Below the pieces are notes generated by a model. That model had not been told where the DNA came from. It did no database searches and saw nothing but the letters and a program-made list of their open reading frames with translations. A stretch of DNA of 64,000 nt, taken from Chitinophagaceae bacterium BSSC1 (GTDB lineage Bacteria > Bacteroidota > Bacteroidia > Chitinophagales > Chitinophagaceae). A program made the translations under genes and the position numbers. The stretch lies in contig NKJC01000001.1 of NCBI GenBank assembly GCA_002256435.1, positions 62,001 to 126,000 on the forward strand. Reading direction: 5' to 3'. Of this stretch, positions 47,084-55,946 are shown in pieces. Positions within the stretch are counted from its first letter, which is position 1. Every line of letters begins with the position of its first letter.

Positions 47084-50000
47084 TTAGAAAACAAAGTTTA
47101 CGTTGAAACCGTAGCTACGTGTTGTAGGTGTTTGCAAATTTGGTTCGCGGCTATTTCCATTAGAAATATTTCTACCTGAATACTGATCCACATCAATGTC
47201 CTTAAACTTTGAAGGGAAGAAGTATAATAGGTTACGACCTACCAATGAAACATCTATTTTGGTGATAAATGAATTCTTACCCAAGAACTTAGTAGGCACA
47301 GAATAAGTGATTACCACTTCACGTAATTTGGCATAGGTTTTTGCAACTGAGGTATTTTCAAAGTTGTTGAAGAAACGGCTCACATAATCCTGAATAAACT
47401 TGGCTTTTGAAGCATTTGGTTTGAATTGCAAAGCATTCATATTGGTAATCACACCGGTAACTGGATCGTATTGAATGGTTGCACCATTGCTTAATTGTAC
47501 GCCTTCACCAATATAAGAACCTTCAAAACCAGGTTTGTTATAGTTTCTAAATTCATACTCTCTTGCAGCACCAACCGCACCTTCAACAGTCATGATATTG
47601 CTACCGCCTTCAATTCCCTTTCTCATCACATAGTCTTGTACAACACCTCCCACTTTTCCATCAAATTGGAAGGCAAAACTGAAAGATTTATAGGTGAATT
47701 TATTGTAGATTGACCAACTCCAGTCTACGTCTCCATTACCCACATACTGTGCTTTTGGAAGGTATACTGGATAACCAGCGCTATTGTTAATTACTTGACC
47801 ATCTGTTGTTTTTGCAGTTACGTTGGCAAATAATTTGTCAACTCTATCGCCTTCTTGAAATTGATAGTTTGCAAAATTAGCAGGCAATTCTTTGTAAACC
47901 TCTTTGTAGGTAGACCAGTTAACCATTACATCCCAATTCAAACCTTTGGCAGTTCTAAGCGGATTACCAACTAATGAAAGTTCTACACCAGACAATTTTG
48001 TCTTAACAGCATTAGTGGTAAAACCTGTGATACCTGTAGTCTGAGACAATGGATAGTTACGAATACCAGGACCATTGATATTGCTATAATAGGTAGCACT
48101 AAAACCTAATCTATTTTTCAAAAACTTCATATCAAGACCCAACTCCGTACTTGTCAAAACTGAAGATTTGATATCCGGATCAATTTTGTTTCCTGGAGCA
48201 TATGCGCCAGTTTGACTATTGTATACAGTTCCAATAGAATAAGCTGGATCAGACAAAGAATAAGAAGGCCCACCATAAACACTTACATAAGGGGCACCAT
48301 AACCCAATGGGTATGCAGCTGGTCCTACATAAGAAGTAGTGTTAGGAGATTTGGCTGCAGCATAACTTGCACGAACTTTTAAGAAACTAATTTCTTTTGG
48401 TAAGCTTACATAATCAGAAATAACTGATGCAGCAGAAACTGAGGGATAGAAATAGGTATTGTTGTTCAACAACAATGTGCTGTTTTTGTCCACCCTACCA
48501 GTAGTAGTAATAGATAAATATTTCTTATAATCCAGACTCACAGAATAATAAGCACTCAACACCAACATGTCTGACCTGAAATTATAAGATTTTACAGGAT
48601 TCAAAGAATTAGAGAAGGAATATAAACCTGGAACGTTTAGATAATCGGTAGTAGTGAATGTAGAACGATAGTTAAAATTTCTGGCATTTACACCTGCAAA
48701 AGCATCAATAGCAAAACCACCTTTGATATTGCCGTTGTATTTAACCAATCCTTCAATATTGTTGTCAACTAAAGCCCTAGTGTCTTCACGATAGTCTCCA
48801 CGGTTTCCTTCTCTTCCATAAGGGTGGGCAGAATAAGGCATTTTTTCATTACGCATTACATCATTAGTGCTGATGTTTCCACGCAAAATGGCTTCCCAAT
48901 TTTTGTTGGCTTTGTAGGTTAGTGCCAGGTTACCAGTGATATCAGTTTTGTAATGTCCACGCAACCACTCATAACTCATAAAATAAGGGTTATGGTAGCG
49001 TTGATATTCTGCATAAACAGACTGAATACCTTCTTTACCAGGCTGCCAGTAATTACGCATATCGTCAATATTCCAGTCAGCACCTGTCCAGATGGTCATA
49101 CTATAAATAACACTGTTGGGACCATATTGCACATCAGGAATATTGGGAGAAGCTTGACGGTTGTAGTTTAATGCTCCGTCAATTCTCAATTTATTACTCA
49201 ACTGATAACCCGTGTTGATATTAAAATTGTAGGTGTTTAATTTGGTATTAGGAATAATTCCTTTTTGATGGGTTTGGCTCAAACTCATTCTGATATTTGA
49301 CCTATCTGTAGCTGATGAAAAACTCAAGTTATTGGTAGTTAATACCCCTGCTTGAATAAACCTTTGCAAATTGTCTACTCCTCTTGCTACATATGGAGTT
49401 CCTTTGCGAATACCTGTAACTGGATCAATTGGGCTATCATACTGAGGAACCAATTGTCCTTCTAATTTTGGTCCCCAAACATCATAGTCACCATCATTGA
49501 TTCCACCACCTTTACCATCGCCAAAGGCATACTGAGAATAGTCACCACCACCGTACATAGATTGTACTTTTGGCAATGCAATAAACCCATTGTCTACTTG
49601 GGTACTAGAATTAAATTCAATAGTATAACCCTTGTCTGTTTTCTTACCCTTCTTGGTAGTAATTAAAATAGCCCCGTTTTGTGCACGGCTACCGTAAATA
49701 GCAGTTGCGGCTAGACCTTTCAATACTGTGTAAGTTTCAATATCATCTGGACTAATATTCCATGTATCAGAAGTGATGGGAATACCATCTACTACATATA
49801 AACTAATATTACCACCACGCAATGAAACTGCAGGAGCAGCCAACATTTCTCTAGAAATAGCTACGTCTAAACCGGCAACCTTACCCACCAAACCATTGAT
49901 AGGATTAGGTTCTCTAGCTTTTACCAAGTCTGCACCTTTAACTTCTTGCACGGCATATCCTAGTTTCTTTACTTCTTTCTTAACACCCAAAGCAGTAACA

Positions 50001-50335
50001 ACCACTTCATTTAATTGGGTATTAGAAGGTTGTAAACTAATGTTTAAATCACCAGCTCCTGCTGTTATTTGCAAGTCTTGATATCCAACAAAGCTGATTT
50101 TCAATTGCGCACCTTTGGCCACAGCAATTGAAAATACACCAGCAGCATTTGTTACAGTTGATTTACCACTTTTGGTTGACACAGAAGCTCCTTCAATTGG
50201 CTTTGAAGTAGTCCCGTCAATCACTTTCCCATTTACTGATGGGTTTTGAGCATTGGATTGGAACACAAAGAAACAGCATGCTAAAGTGAGGAGCATCCAG
50301 CTTTGAATTCTGTTTTTAAATTGATTCATAAACAT
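47084..50335 (-). CDS. SusC/RagA-family TonB-dependent receptor of the phosphonate locus
   Basis: 1083 residues (start at 50335, or 50329 from the second Met). Signal peptide (about 1-31, ending SNAQ), carboxypeptidase-regulatory-like domain (VNGKVIDGTTSKPIEGASV), TonB-box-like LNEVVVTALG, plug with VSLRGGNISLYVVDGIPI and AIYGSRAQNGAILITTKKG, then barrel ending GFNVNFVF. First gene of the operon that runs to 37912. The 247-bp upstream gap up to the histidine kinase gene should hold the promoter; no exact consensus box was found. Confidence 0.95.
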   Translation of the reverse strand: MFMNQFKNRIQSWMLLTLACCFFVFQSNAQNPSVNGKVIDGTTSKPIEGASVSTKSGKSTVTNAAGVFSIAVAKGAQLKISFVGYQDLQITAGAGDLNISLQPSNTQLNEVVVTALGVKKEVKKLGYAVQEVKGADLVKAREPNPINGLVGKVAGLDVAISREMLAAPAVSLRGGNISLYVVDGIPITSDTWNISPDDIETYTVLKGLAATAIYGSRAQNGAILITTKKGKKTDKGYTIEFNSSTQVDNGFIALPKVQSMYGGGDYSQYAFGDGKGGGINDGDYDVWGPKLEGQLVPQYDSPIDPVTGIRKGTPYVARGVDNLQRFIQAGVLTTNNLSFSSATDRSNIRMSLSQTHQKGIIPNTKLNTYNFNINTGYQLSNKLRIDGALNYNRQASPNIPDVQYGPNSVIYSMTIWTGADWNIDDMRNYWQPGKEGIQSVYAEYQRYHNPYFMSYEWLRGHYKTDITGNLALTYKANKNWEAILRGNISTNDVMRNEKMPYSAHPYGREGNRGDYREDTRALVDNNIEGLVKYNGNIKGGFAIDAFAGVNARNFNYRSTFTTTDYLNVPGLYSFSNSLNPVKSYNFRSDMLVLSAYYSVSLDYKKYLSITTTGRVDKNSTLLLNNNTYFYPSVSAASVISDYVSLPKEISFLKVRASYAAAKSPNTTSYVGPAAYPLGYGAPYVSVYGGPSYSLSDPAYSIGTVYNSQTGAYAPGNKIDPDIKSSVLTSTELGLDMKFLKNRLGFSATYYSNINGPGIRNYPLSQTTGITGFTTNAVKTKLSGVELSLVGNPLRTAKGLNWDVMVNWSTYKEVYKELPANFANYQFQEGDRVDKLFANVTAKTTDGQVINNSAGYPVYLPKAQYVGNGDVDWSWSIYNKFTYKSFSFAFQFDGKVGGVVQDYVMRKGIEGGSNIMTVEGAVGAAREYEFRNYNKPGFEGSYIGEGVQLSNGATIQYDPVTGVITNMNALQFKPNASKAKFIQDYVSRFFNNFENTSVAKTYAKLREVVITYSVPTKFLGKNSFITKIDVSLVGRNLLYFFPSKFKDIDVDQYSGRNISNGNSREPNLQTPTTRSYGFNVNFVF

Positions 50336-50582
50336 GATTTAGTTGTTGTGGCAGCGAAACTATCATGGATATGTTATGGCATCATGTCTTGAAGGTTAAC
50401 GAAAAGTGAAGGAAATATAAACTAGGTGTTAAGTAGCAATTGTTGTTATTAAATACAAAAAAAAACTGACTTTAACAAGGACATTTAGCACATAAAAGCA
50501 TAAAGAGTTTATGTTTCTTTATCTTAATCCAATTCCTGCGAGGAATTAATTAGCAACTAATTGATTACGCAACCCCTAACTC

Positions 50583-52115
50583 ATGGAGCAGGCTTCCGCA
50601 CAACTAAAGACTTCATTAATCACGCATTTGCAAAAACAGCAAGGCGGTTTTGGAAAAGACAGTACTTCATTACAATTGATCATAGACTTATTACCCATTG
50701 GTCTGATTTTACAAGGCAAACAATCCGAAATACTGAGTTATAACCAAATGGCATTGGATTTATTAGGCTTAACAAAAGAACAGTTGATGGGCAGAACTTC
50801 ATTTGACAAAGAATGGCGTTGTATTCATCTAGATGGATCAGCTTATCCCGGCGAATCCCATCCTGTTCCTATGGCAATAAAATGCAAGCAACCCATATTG
50901 GACCAAGTAATGGGCGTTTATAGACCTACAGAAAAAGAATTTGTTTGGTTAGATGTTAATGCGGTACCTGTTTTAACTGAATTGGGTGAATTAGATTTTG
51001 TGATATGCACTTTTAGTAACATCACTAAGAAAATTCATTTACAAAAATCACAAAATGAAACAGAACAAAATTTGCAACAAATCTTTGAGTTTTATCCTGT
51101 TCCCATTTTACTAGTAGATAATGAAACAAATAGAATACACTTAGCCAATAAAAAGCTTTCTGAGTTAATGCAGTATTCTAAAGACGAACTCATTGGTAAA
51201 GAAACAGTAGATTTTTATGAGAATATCCAAGACAGAAATGACATAGTTGACATTTATAAACAAGAAGGTAGAATCAATAATAGAGAAGTTAGGTTTTTGA
51301 AAAAATCTGGAGAAGCTATAGATGTATTACTCTCATCTGAATTGATTAGTTTGAATGGAAGACTCATGAAGCTGTCAGGATTCATTGATATTTCTAGAAG
51401 AAAAAAAGTAGAATACTCCTTGAACAAGAGTTTGCAATTGGTGAGTGACCAAAACACTAGGCTATTAAATTTCTCCTACATTGTTTCTCACAACTTAAGA
51501 TCACACGCAGGAAATATTAAATCAATTGTCAGATTTCTTGGACTATCCAAAACAGAAGAAGAGAAAAAACTCCTGATGGACAACCTACGCATAGTTTCAG
51601 AAAATTTTGAAACTACTATGATGCACTTAAATGAAATTGTGCAAATCAATAGTAACGTAAACATTTACTTAGAGAATTTGAATTTATTTGAATACGCAAC
51701 TAAGGCTACTGAAATGTTAGAAGAAATGATAGCCAACAAAGCTGCTATAGTTCTAAATAGAATTCCTGATAATTTTGTAATCAAATACAACCCTGCCTAT
51801 TTGGAAAGCATTCTATTCAATTTCATATCAAACGCCCTTAAATATAGCAGTCCTGAACGAATACCAGAAATTCATTTAGACGCTTTCTGGGAGCAGGACC
51901 GTCCAGTATTGGTTTGCAAAGACAATGGTTTGGGAATAGATCTTGAAAGAAATGGCGCCAAATTATTTGGCATGTACAAAACCTTCCATGGCAACAAAGA
52001 TGCCAAAGGCATTGGCTTATTTATGACCAAAAATCAAGTTGAAGCCATGCATGGAAAAATAGAAGTAGAGAGTGAACCTGGTAAAGGCAGCAGTTTCAAA
52101 ATCTATCTTGGATAG
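50583..52115 (+). CDS. Soluble PAS-domain sensor histidine kinase
   Basis: 510 residues without membrane segments. Two PAS domains (about 30-145 and 160-270; IIDLLPIGLILQG, FYPVPILLVDNE) are followed by the phosphoacceptor H303 in FSYIVSHNLRSH. The HATPase domain has NFISNALKYSS, CKDNGLGID and GIGLFMTKNQVEAMHG. No receiver domain or response regulator gene is adjacent, so the partner is elsewhere. It is divergent from the phosphonate-locus SusC, but a regulatory link is not shown. Such SHNLRS kinases are common in Bacteroidota. Confidence 0.9.
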   Translation: MEQASAQLKTSLITHLQKQQGGFGKDSTSLQLIIDLLPIGLILQGKQSEILSYNQMALDLLGLTKEQLMGRTSFDKEWRCIHLDGSAYPGESHPVPMAIKCKQPILDQVMGVYRPTEKEFVWLDVNAVPVLTELGELDFVICTFSNITKKIHLQKSQNETEQNLQQIFEFYPVPILLVDNETNRIHLANKKLSELMQYSKDELIGKETVDFYENIQDRNDIVDIYKQEGRINNREVRFLKKSGEAIDVLLSSELISLNGRLMKLSGFIDISRRKKVEYSLNKSLQLVSDQNTRLLNFSYIVSHNLRSHAGNIKSIVRFLGLSKTEEEKKLLMDNLRIVSENFETTMMHLNEIVQINSNVNIYLENLNLFEYATKATEMLEEMIANKAAIVLNRIPDNFVIKYNPAYLESILFNFISNALKYSSPERIPEIHLDAFWEQDRPVLVCKDNGLGIDLERNGAKLFGMYKTFHGNKDAKGIGLFMTKNQVEAMHGKIEVESEPGKGSSFKIYLG

Positions 52116-52129
52116 ATTTTTATATGCAA

Positions 52130-52645
52130 TCAATCCCAATCAGGTAAATCCGTTTTTTTTACCTTTTGTGCAATTTCTAAAAAAGCTTTACTTGGAATGA
52201 TCAATTGCTGACTCAAATGATAGATTCCTATACATTTAGTAGTTGTTAAAATTGAAGCCAAAACTATATTGTGCACCTGGGCTTTTTCAATTTCATCATG
52301 CTGACTTTCTATTACAGATACAACCACGTGTAAATTGTGATTCTTCAAGTCTTTCTCCGCAGTATCCCAATTATAAGCAATACTGGCATTTGATTGCATT
52401 TCTGTAAAAGGAATCCGTTCTATAACTGTGGTTAGAATAACTGTTTGACCATTTAATTGAAAACTTGCCTTACCGTTTCCTCCATTGATATTGGTGATAG
52501 ATGATTTCCATTCATTTACCAGATGATCAATCAATACTTTTAATTCAAATGTTTCATGATTATTAAATAAAAGTTTGGCCAATAATGGTTGCTTTTTATT
52601 TGAATCCTTGCTGGCCTTCCTTTTGAATAAATCAAAAAATCCCAT
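52130..52645 (-). CDS. Hypothetical cytoplasmic protein
   Basis: 171 residues without signal or membrane segment. It opens with MGFFDLFKRKASKDSNKKQ, a short basic leader, then a globular region with NWDTAEKDLKNHNLHVVVSV and IVLASILTTTKCIGIYHLSQQL. It resembles DUF4261-type proteins of stress-related clusters but I cannot confirm this. It is convergent with the histidine kinase gene (15 bp between stops). Last gene before the tRNA-centred accessory region. Confidence 0.6.
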   Translation of the reverse strand: MGFFDLFKRKASKDSNKKQPLLAKLLFNNHETFELKVLIDHLVNEWKSSITNINGGNGKASFQLNGQTVILTTVIERIPFTEMQSNASIAYNWDTAEKDLKNHNLHVVVSVIESQHDEIEKAQVHNIVLASILTTTKCIGIYHLSQQLIIPSKAFLEIAQKVKKTDLPDWD

Positions 52646-52828
52646 AACGTTCTGATATAATTCCTTGCTAATTAATATTGCAATTATATTTTATTTATTC
52701 CGGGCAACATTACCATTCACAAACCTAAAACGACCCTTTACAAACTCAACTGCTTAATTTTTGGCCTTTTCTGACCAGAATTGGAAAACTGAATCTAATA
52801 AAATTTTTTACCGTATCAATTCAACACT

Positions 52829-52836
52829 TACATTTG
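52829..52836 (+). promoter_or_regulatory. -7 box driving the tRNA relics and tRNA-Ala
   Basis: TACATTTG matches TAnnTTTG exactly and ends 8 bp before the first tRNA-like repeat, so transcription would start at or near position 52843 and cover both relics and the intact tRNA. Confidence 0.6.
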
Positions 52837-52844
52837 CAACCCGC

Positions 52845-52900
52845 GGGGGGTTAGCTCAGTTGGCTAGAGCGTCCCGATGGTAATCGGGAAGGTCGTCTAG
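52845..52900 (+). pseudogene. 5'-half tRNA relic, copy A
   Basis: The first 30 bases equal those of tRNA-Ala (acceptor 5' strand, D arm). The anticodon arm is replaced by the palindrome TCCCGAT-GGTA-ATCGGGA, and after AAGGTCGTC the T arm and acceptor 3' strand are missing. It cannot fold into a tRNA. Copy B starts exactly 72 bp later. Confidence 0.75.
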
Positions 52901-52916
52901 CTATTGAAATATGTTT

Positions 52917-52972
52917 GGGGGGTTAGCTCAGTTGGCTAGAGCGTCCCGATGGTAATCGGGAAGGTCGTCTAG
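52917..52972 (+). pseudogene. 5'-half tRNA relic, copy B
   Basis: Identical to copy A through the palindrome and AAGGTCGTCTAGCT. The spacers after A and B (about TTTGAAATATTGTTT) are also alike, so the 72-bp unit was duplicated as a whole. The intact tRNA begins 72 bp after this copy. Confidence 0.75.
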
Positions 52973-52988
52973 CTTTGAAATATTGTTT

Positions 52989-53071
<83 letters not shown>

Positions 53072-53074
53072 AAT

Positions 53075-53107
53075 AAAGGAAACTCTTTGTAGATAAGGGT
53101 TTCCTTT
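53075..53107 (+). terminator. Intrinsic terminator after tRNA-Ala
   Basis: Stem AAAGGAAAC (53075-53083) with GTTTCCTTT (53099-53107), followed by T residues; 12 bp after the tRNA. Confidence 0.8.
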
Positions 53108-53177
53108 TTTTATGCACTTTAGTGTTGATATGTTGATTTGTTCCAAATGTACCCTTTCACTTCAAATTGGGGCACAA

Positions 53178-54311
53178 ATGGGTCACAAAAATTCAAAAGG
53201 AACAATAAGTATCCTTAAATACAAAGACAGGATTAGACTTAGATGGAGATACCAAACAGAAAGGTATTCATTGAATCTAGGTGCATACCTTAAAAACAAT
53301 CTTATACATGCAAGGAAAGTAGCAGTGCAGATTGAGCAAGACATTCTAAATAATCAATTTGATTTTAGCCTATTAAAATATAAGGGAGAGCCAGAAAAAG
53401 CAAAAATTCTTGACAAATCCATAGTTGCCTTATTCGAGGAATGGGTATCAGATTTTAAGCAGATGGATTGTGAGAAACACACCAATTATAACTCCACACG
53501 AAATATGATGAAGAAGTGGGGTAAGATAGAGGAAGGGAATATCCAGAAGAAATTTAGTTTGGAAACAAATGCTGCTGTTACTTATAATAGGAGACTGACT
53601 ATTTTAAAAAGCTTTGTCAAATGGCTAGTTAAAAAAGGGATTTGGAATTCAAACCCTTTAGAGGATATTAATCCTAAGAAGGTAAAGAAAGTAAAAGAGC
53701 AGAAAAGAGTACCATTTACAGAAAATGAGATTACTTCAATTTTGGAAGCTTTTAAAAATGATTCTTATACTCCAAAGTGTACAGCTTTTAAGCATTCTCT
53801 CTACTACCCTTTCATTTACTTCATCTTTAAAACAGGTGTTAGGAATGCTGAAGCTATTGGTCTAAGAGTTAGTAGTATTGATTCAAAGAAAAATCAAATT
53901 CATATTAAGGAGGTATTAGCACGTTCATTAAAAGGAACAAGTGCTGCATCAAGAATAAGGAAAGAGACAAAAAATGGCAAGGAACGTATTTTACCACTTA
54001 CACCTGATTTGAAAGAAGTTTTAAAATCAGTTATTGAAGGTAAAAAAGGAGATGATTTGGTGTTTCAGTCTTATAAGAAATTAGCTATAGACGATAATAA
54101 TTTCCAGAAAAGAGTTTTCAAGCCTATCCTAAAGCATTTAGGAATGGAGGAAAGAGTTTTGTATGCCTGTCGGCACACTTTTGGAAGTAGGTGCATTGAT
54201 TCTGGAATTACACCTGTAATGACAGCCTTTTTAATGGGTAATAATCCTGAAACTGCACTCAGGAATTATACCCATCAGATTAATATTCCTAAAGAACTAC
54301 CTAAGATATAA
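53178..54311 (+). CDS. Tyrosine recombinase (phage-type integrase)
   Basis: Site-specific integrase of the element. From ATG 53178 it has 377 residues; an earlier ATG at 53112 lies directly on the tRNA terminator and is less likely. N-terminal arm-binding domain (ISILKYKDRIRLRWRYQ), a core-binding SAM-like region (ENIQ...ETNAAVTYNRRLTILKSFVKW in parts), then the catalytic domain with R222 (TGVRNAEAIGLR), R332-H333 (ACRHTFGSR) and nucleophile Y364 (ALRNYTHQ). The gene abuts its attachment tRNA, as expected. Probably functional by its intact motifs. Confidence 0.9.
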   Translation: MGHKNSKGTISILKYKDRIRLRWRYQTERYSLNLGAYLKNNLIHARKVAVQIEQDILNNQFDFSLLKYKGEPEKAKILDKSIVALFEEWVSDFKQMDCEKHTNYNSTRNMMKKWGKIEEGNIQKKFSLETNAAVTYNRRLTILKSFVKWLVKKGIWNSNPLEDINPKKVKKVKEQKRVPFTENEITSILEAFKNDSYTPKCTAFKHSLYYPFIYFIFKTGVRNAEAIGLRVSSIDSKKNQIHIKEVLARSLKGTSAASRIRKETKNGKERILPLTPDLKEVLKSVIEGKKGDDLVFQSYKKLAIDDNNFQKRVFKPILKHLGMEERVLYACRHTFGSRCIDSGITPVMTAFLMGNNPETALRNYTHQINIPKELPKI

Positions 54312-54316
54312 AGTAA

Positions 54317-54844
54317 TTAAGCTGCATATTCAAGACAGGTCTTGTTTTTAATATTTCCGTTAAGATAGTTTCTGAAAGTGCCATAGTTGATGTTTAAATC
54401 CTTTGCAGCCTCTTTAACACTTGAGTATTCTTTACCAGTGCAATTATCAATAACATGCTTACTAATTGGTTTCAAAAGACCTGTTTTGTAAGCATGTTTC
54501 ATATTTTCAGAGTGTGTACTCCACTCTAAATTTTCAATTCTATTATCAGTTTTAATACCATTGATATGGTTAACCTCTGATTTGTTTAAAGGATTTTGAA
54601 TAAATGCTTTTGCAATTAGGATATGAATGAATGTTGTGGTGGTTCTACTATCTTTTGAGAGTCTGACTTCGGTATAACCGTCATTATTTACCCTTGATTT
54701 TATTTCTTTACCTTTCTTTCTGGTCAATCCTTTTTTTGAAACTACCATTCTATCAATCCCATTCACTTTTCCTGTATCTGATACCTCATAAAACCCTTCA
54801 TATCCCTTAACTGGCTCCCATATTTCATTAATTGTTGTTGTCAT
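54317..54844 (-). CDS. NUMOD4/HNH homing-type endonuclease
   Basis: 175 residues. N-terminal NUMOD4 domain (EIWEPVKGYEGFYEVSDTGK), then an HNH_3 domain (FIHILIAKAFIQNP, NHINGIKTDNRIENLEWSTHSEN) and a C-terminal NUMOD1-like helix-turn-helix (SSVKEAAKDLNINYGTF). Such proteins are DNA-nicking homing endonucleases, usually of phages and introns. It is convergent with the integrase (5 bp between stops). The region upstream on its own strand is the hairpin-rich non-coding stretch. Whether it acts in mobility of the element is not known. Confidence 0.88.
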   Translation of the reverse strand: MTTTINEIWEPVKGYEGFYEVSDTGKVNGIDRMVVSKKGLTRKKGKEIKSRVNNDGYTEVRLSKDSRTTTTFIHILIAKAFIQNPLNKSEVNHINGIKTDNRIENLEWSTHSENMKHAYKTGLLKPISKHVIDNCTGKEYSSVKEAAKDLNINYGTFRNYLNGNIKNKTCLEYAA

Positions 54845-55011
54845 TTTAATTTTGATTTATTCACTCCATAGATGCTAAGTGATTTTGTTTTTTATTGAAC
54901 ATAAAAAGCCCTAGGAGCATATAAATACACTCTGGAACATCTTATTTGATTAGAATTTGCAATAAAGGGATTTCGTATTCGTAGGTCTTGCTCTATGCTT
55001 TACCCTGGGTT

Positions 55012-55146
55012 GCTACTTTTTCCCACTGACCTGTTCTCTCAGGTAGTAGCACGATACTTTTAACCTTCATCTTTCTTCCTTGTCAGCAATAACTATTTTC
55101 ACGATGACAGGCATTGAGCCTCACGTTACTTTACAAGCCAACTTGT
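55012..55146 (-). ncRNA. Candidate structured RNA: five hairpins in 135 bp
   Basis: Plus-strand arm positions: GCTACT 55012-55017 with AGTAGC 55045-55050, enclosing ACCTG 55029-55033 with CAGGT 55040-55044; TGTCA 55081-55085 with TGACA 55105-55109; AGGC 55109-55112 with GCCT 55118-55121; ACAAG 55133-55137 with CTTGT 55142-55146. Base composition is more balanced than the AT-rich flanks. I favour the minus strand because the HNH gene lies downstream on it. Family not recognised; not proven to be transcribed. Confidence 0.4.
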
Positions 55147-55259
55147 AGCTTTCTCTTGATACCTTTCTCCTGACCCAACTAAGTTCAGAGGCATGATAAA
55201 AGCCTGATACGAGGAATTTTGTTTGTAAAAAGTACTTATCTGTAATGGATAAGAACCTT

Positions 55260-55345
55260 AAAAGGAGTTTTAATAAGCAGCATTAAGCTACCAAAAGGAG
55301 TTGTTATAAGTAGCAATTAGCTACCAAAAGGAGTTGGTACATCTT
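55260..55345. repeat. 33-bp tandem repeat, 2.6 units
   Basis: Units start at 55260, 55293 and 55326, each beginning AAAAGGAGTT; the first two end in TTAGCTACC or TAAGCTACC. Several mismatches separate the copies. Possible recombinase arm sites or iteron-like binding sites; stop codons in every reading argue against coding. Confidence 0.65.
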
Positions 55346-55499
55346 CTATAAAAAAAAGATAAATATTTTAAATAAACTAGTGAAGTTTGTTTTGAAATAA
55401 GGCAAGAAATAACCATTATTTTTCAAAATAAAAGCTAATTGTCTTTATAGGACGCAATTAGATTAAATGCGCTTTAAAAAGAAGTTTAGTTACTATTTC

Positions 55500-55604
55500 A
55501 CACATTGGAATTAAACCATTTTATCACCTACAACTTAAACCCTATTCTATATTTGGTACATTATATAGTTAATTAAACCTAGCAAGTTTAAATTTCCAAT
55601 GTGT
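55500..55604. repeat. Inverted repeat around an 85-bp AT-rich core
   Basis: ACACATTGGAA (55500-55510) is perfectly complementary to TTCCAATGTGT (55594-55604); complementarity continues inward with small gaps. Could be a small MITE-like relic or a long-range stem. Confidence 0.5.
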
Positions 55605-55910
55605 ATCTGCTTCTAACAAGCACTCCCCCCTCTATCCCTACTTTCAGTAGTGATAATCGGGTTACCCCCTCCAATTATTGGCATTGGTTTAATTAAAGCG
55701 TTTAATAGTGCTTTCTCTCTATTTTTAGTTGGGAAGATGCTTCCTAAATCCCAGCACCTGTAATAGTCATTTGGGCAGTAGAATAAAGCCAAGCAGGGAA
55801 TAAGGTGTACAGTCTGCATGGCTATCCACTAAAAACTCACGCCAAAAAAGCTTTGCTGTTTTTGTCATGGTTTTCCCTCTGCTACAATGCATCTGCACTC
55901 CGATATTTCT

Positions 55911-55946
55911 TTAATGGCACTAACATAGTTAGGGGTGTGCCATTAA
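55911..55946. ncRNA. 10-bp hairpin in the non-coding stretch
   Basis: TTAATGGCAC (55911-55920) pairs perfectly with GTGCCATTAA (55937-55946), with a nested TAAC/GTTA. Not followed by a T run on the plus strand, so less likely a terminator. Confidence 0.4.

Noticed and set aside
52845..52972. Two additional tRNA genes
   Set aside because: T arm and acceptor 3' strand are missing and the anticodon arm is a 7-bp-stem palindrome, so they cannot be functional tRNAs.
52845..52988. CRISPR array
   Set aside because: Only two full repeats of tRNA origin with near-identical spacers and no cas genes; tandem duplication explains it.
54985..55200. Group II or group I intron
   Set aside because: No recognisable domain V, no reverse transcriptase and no clear group I core; only hairpins can be shown, so no intron call was made.
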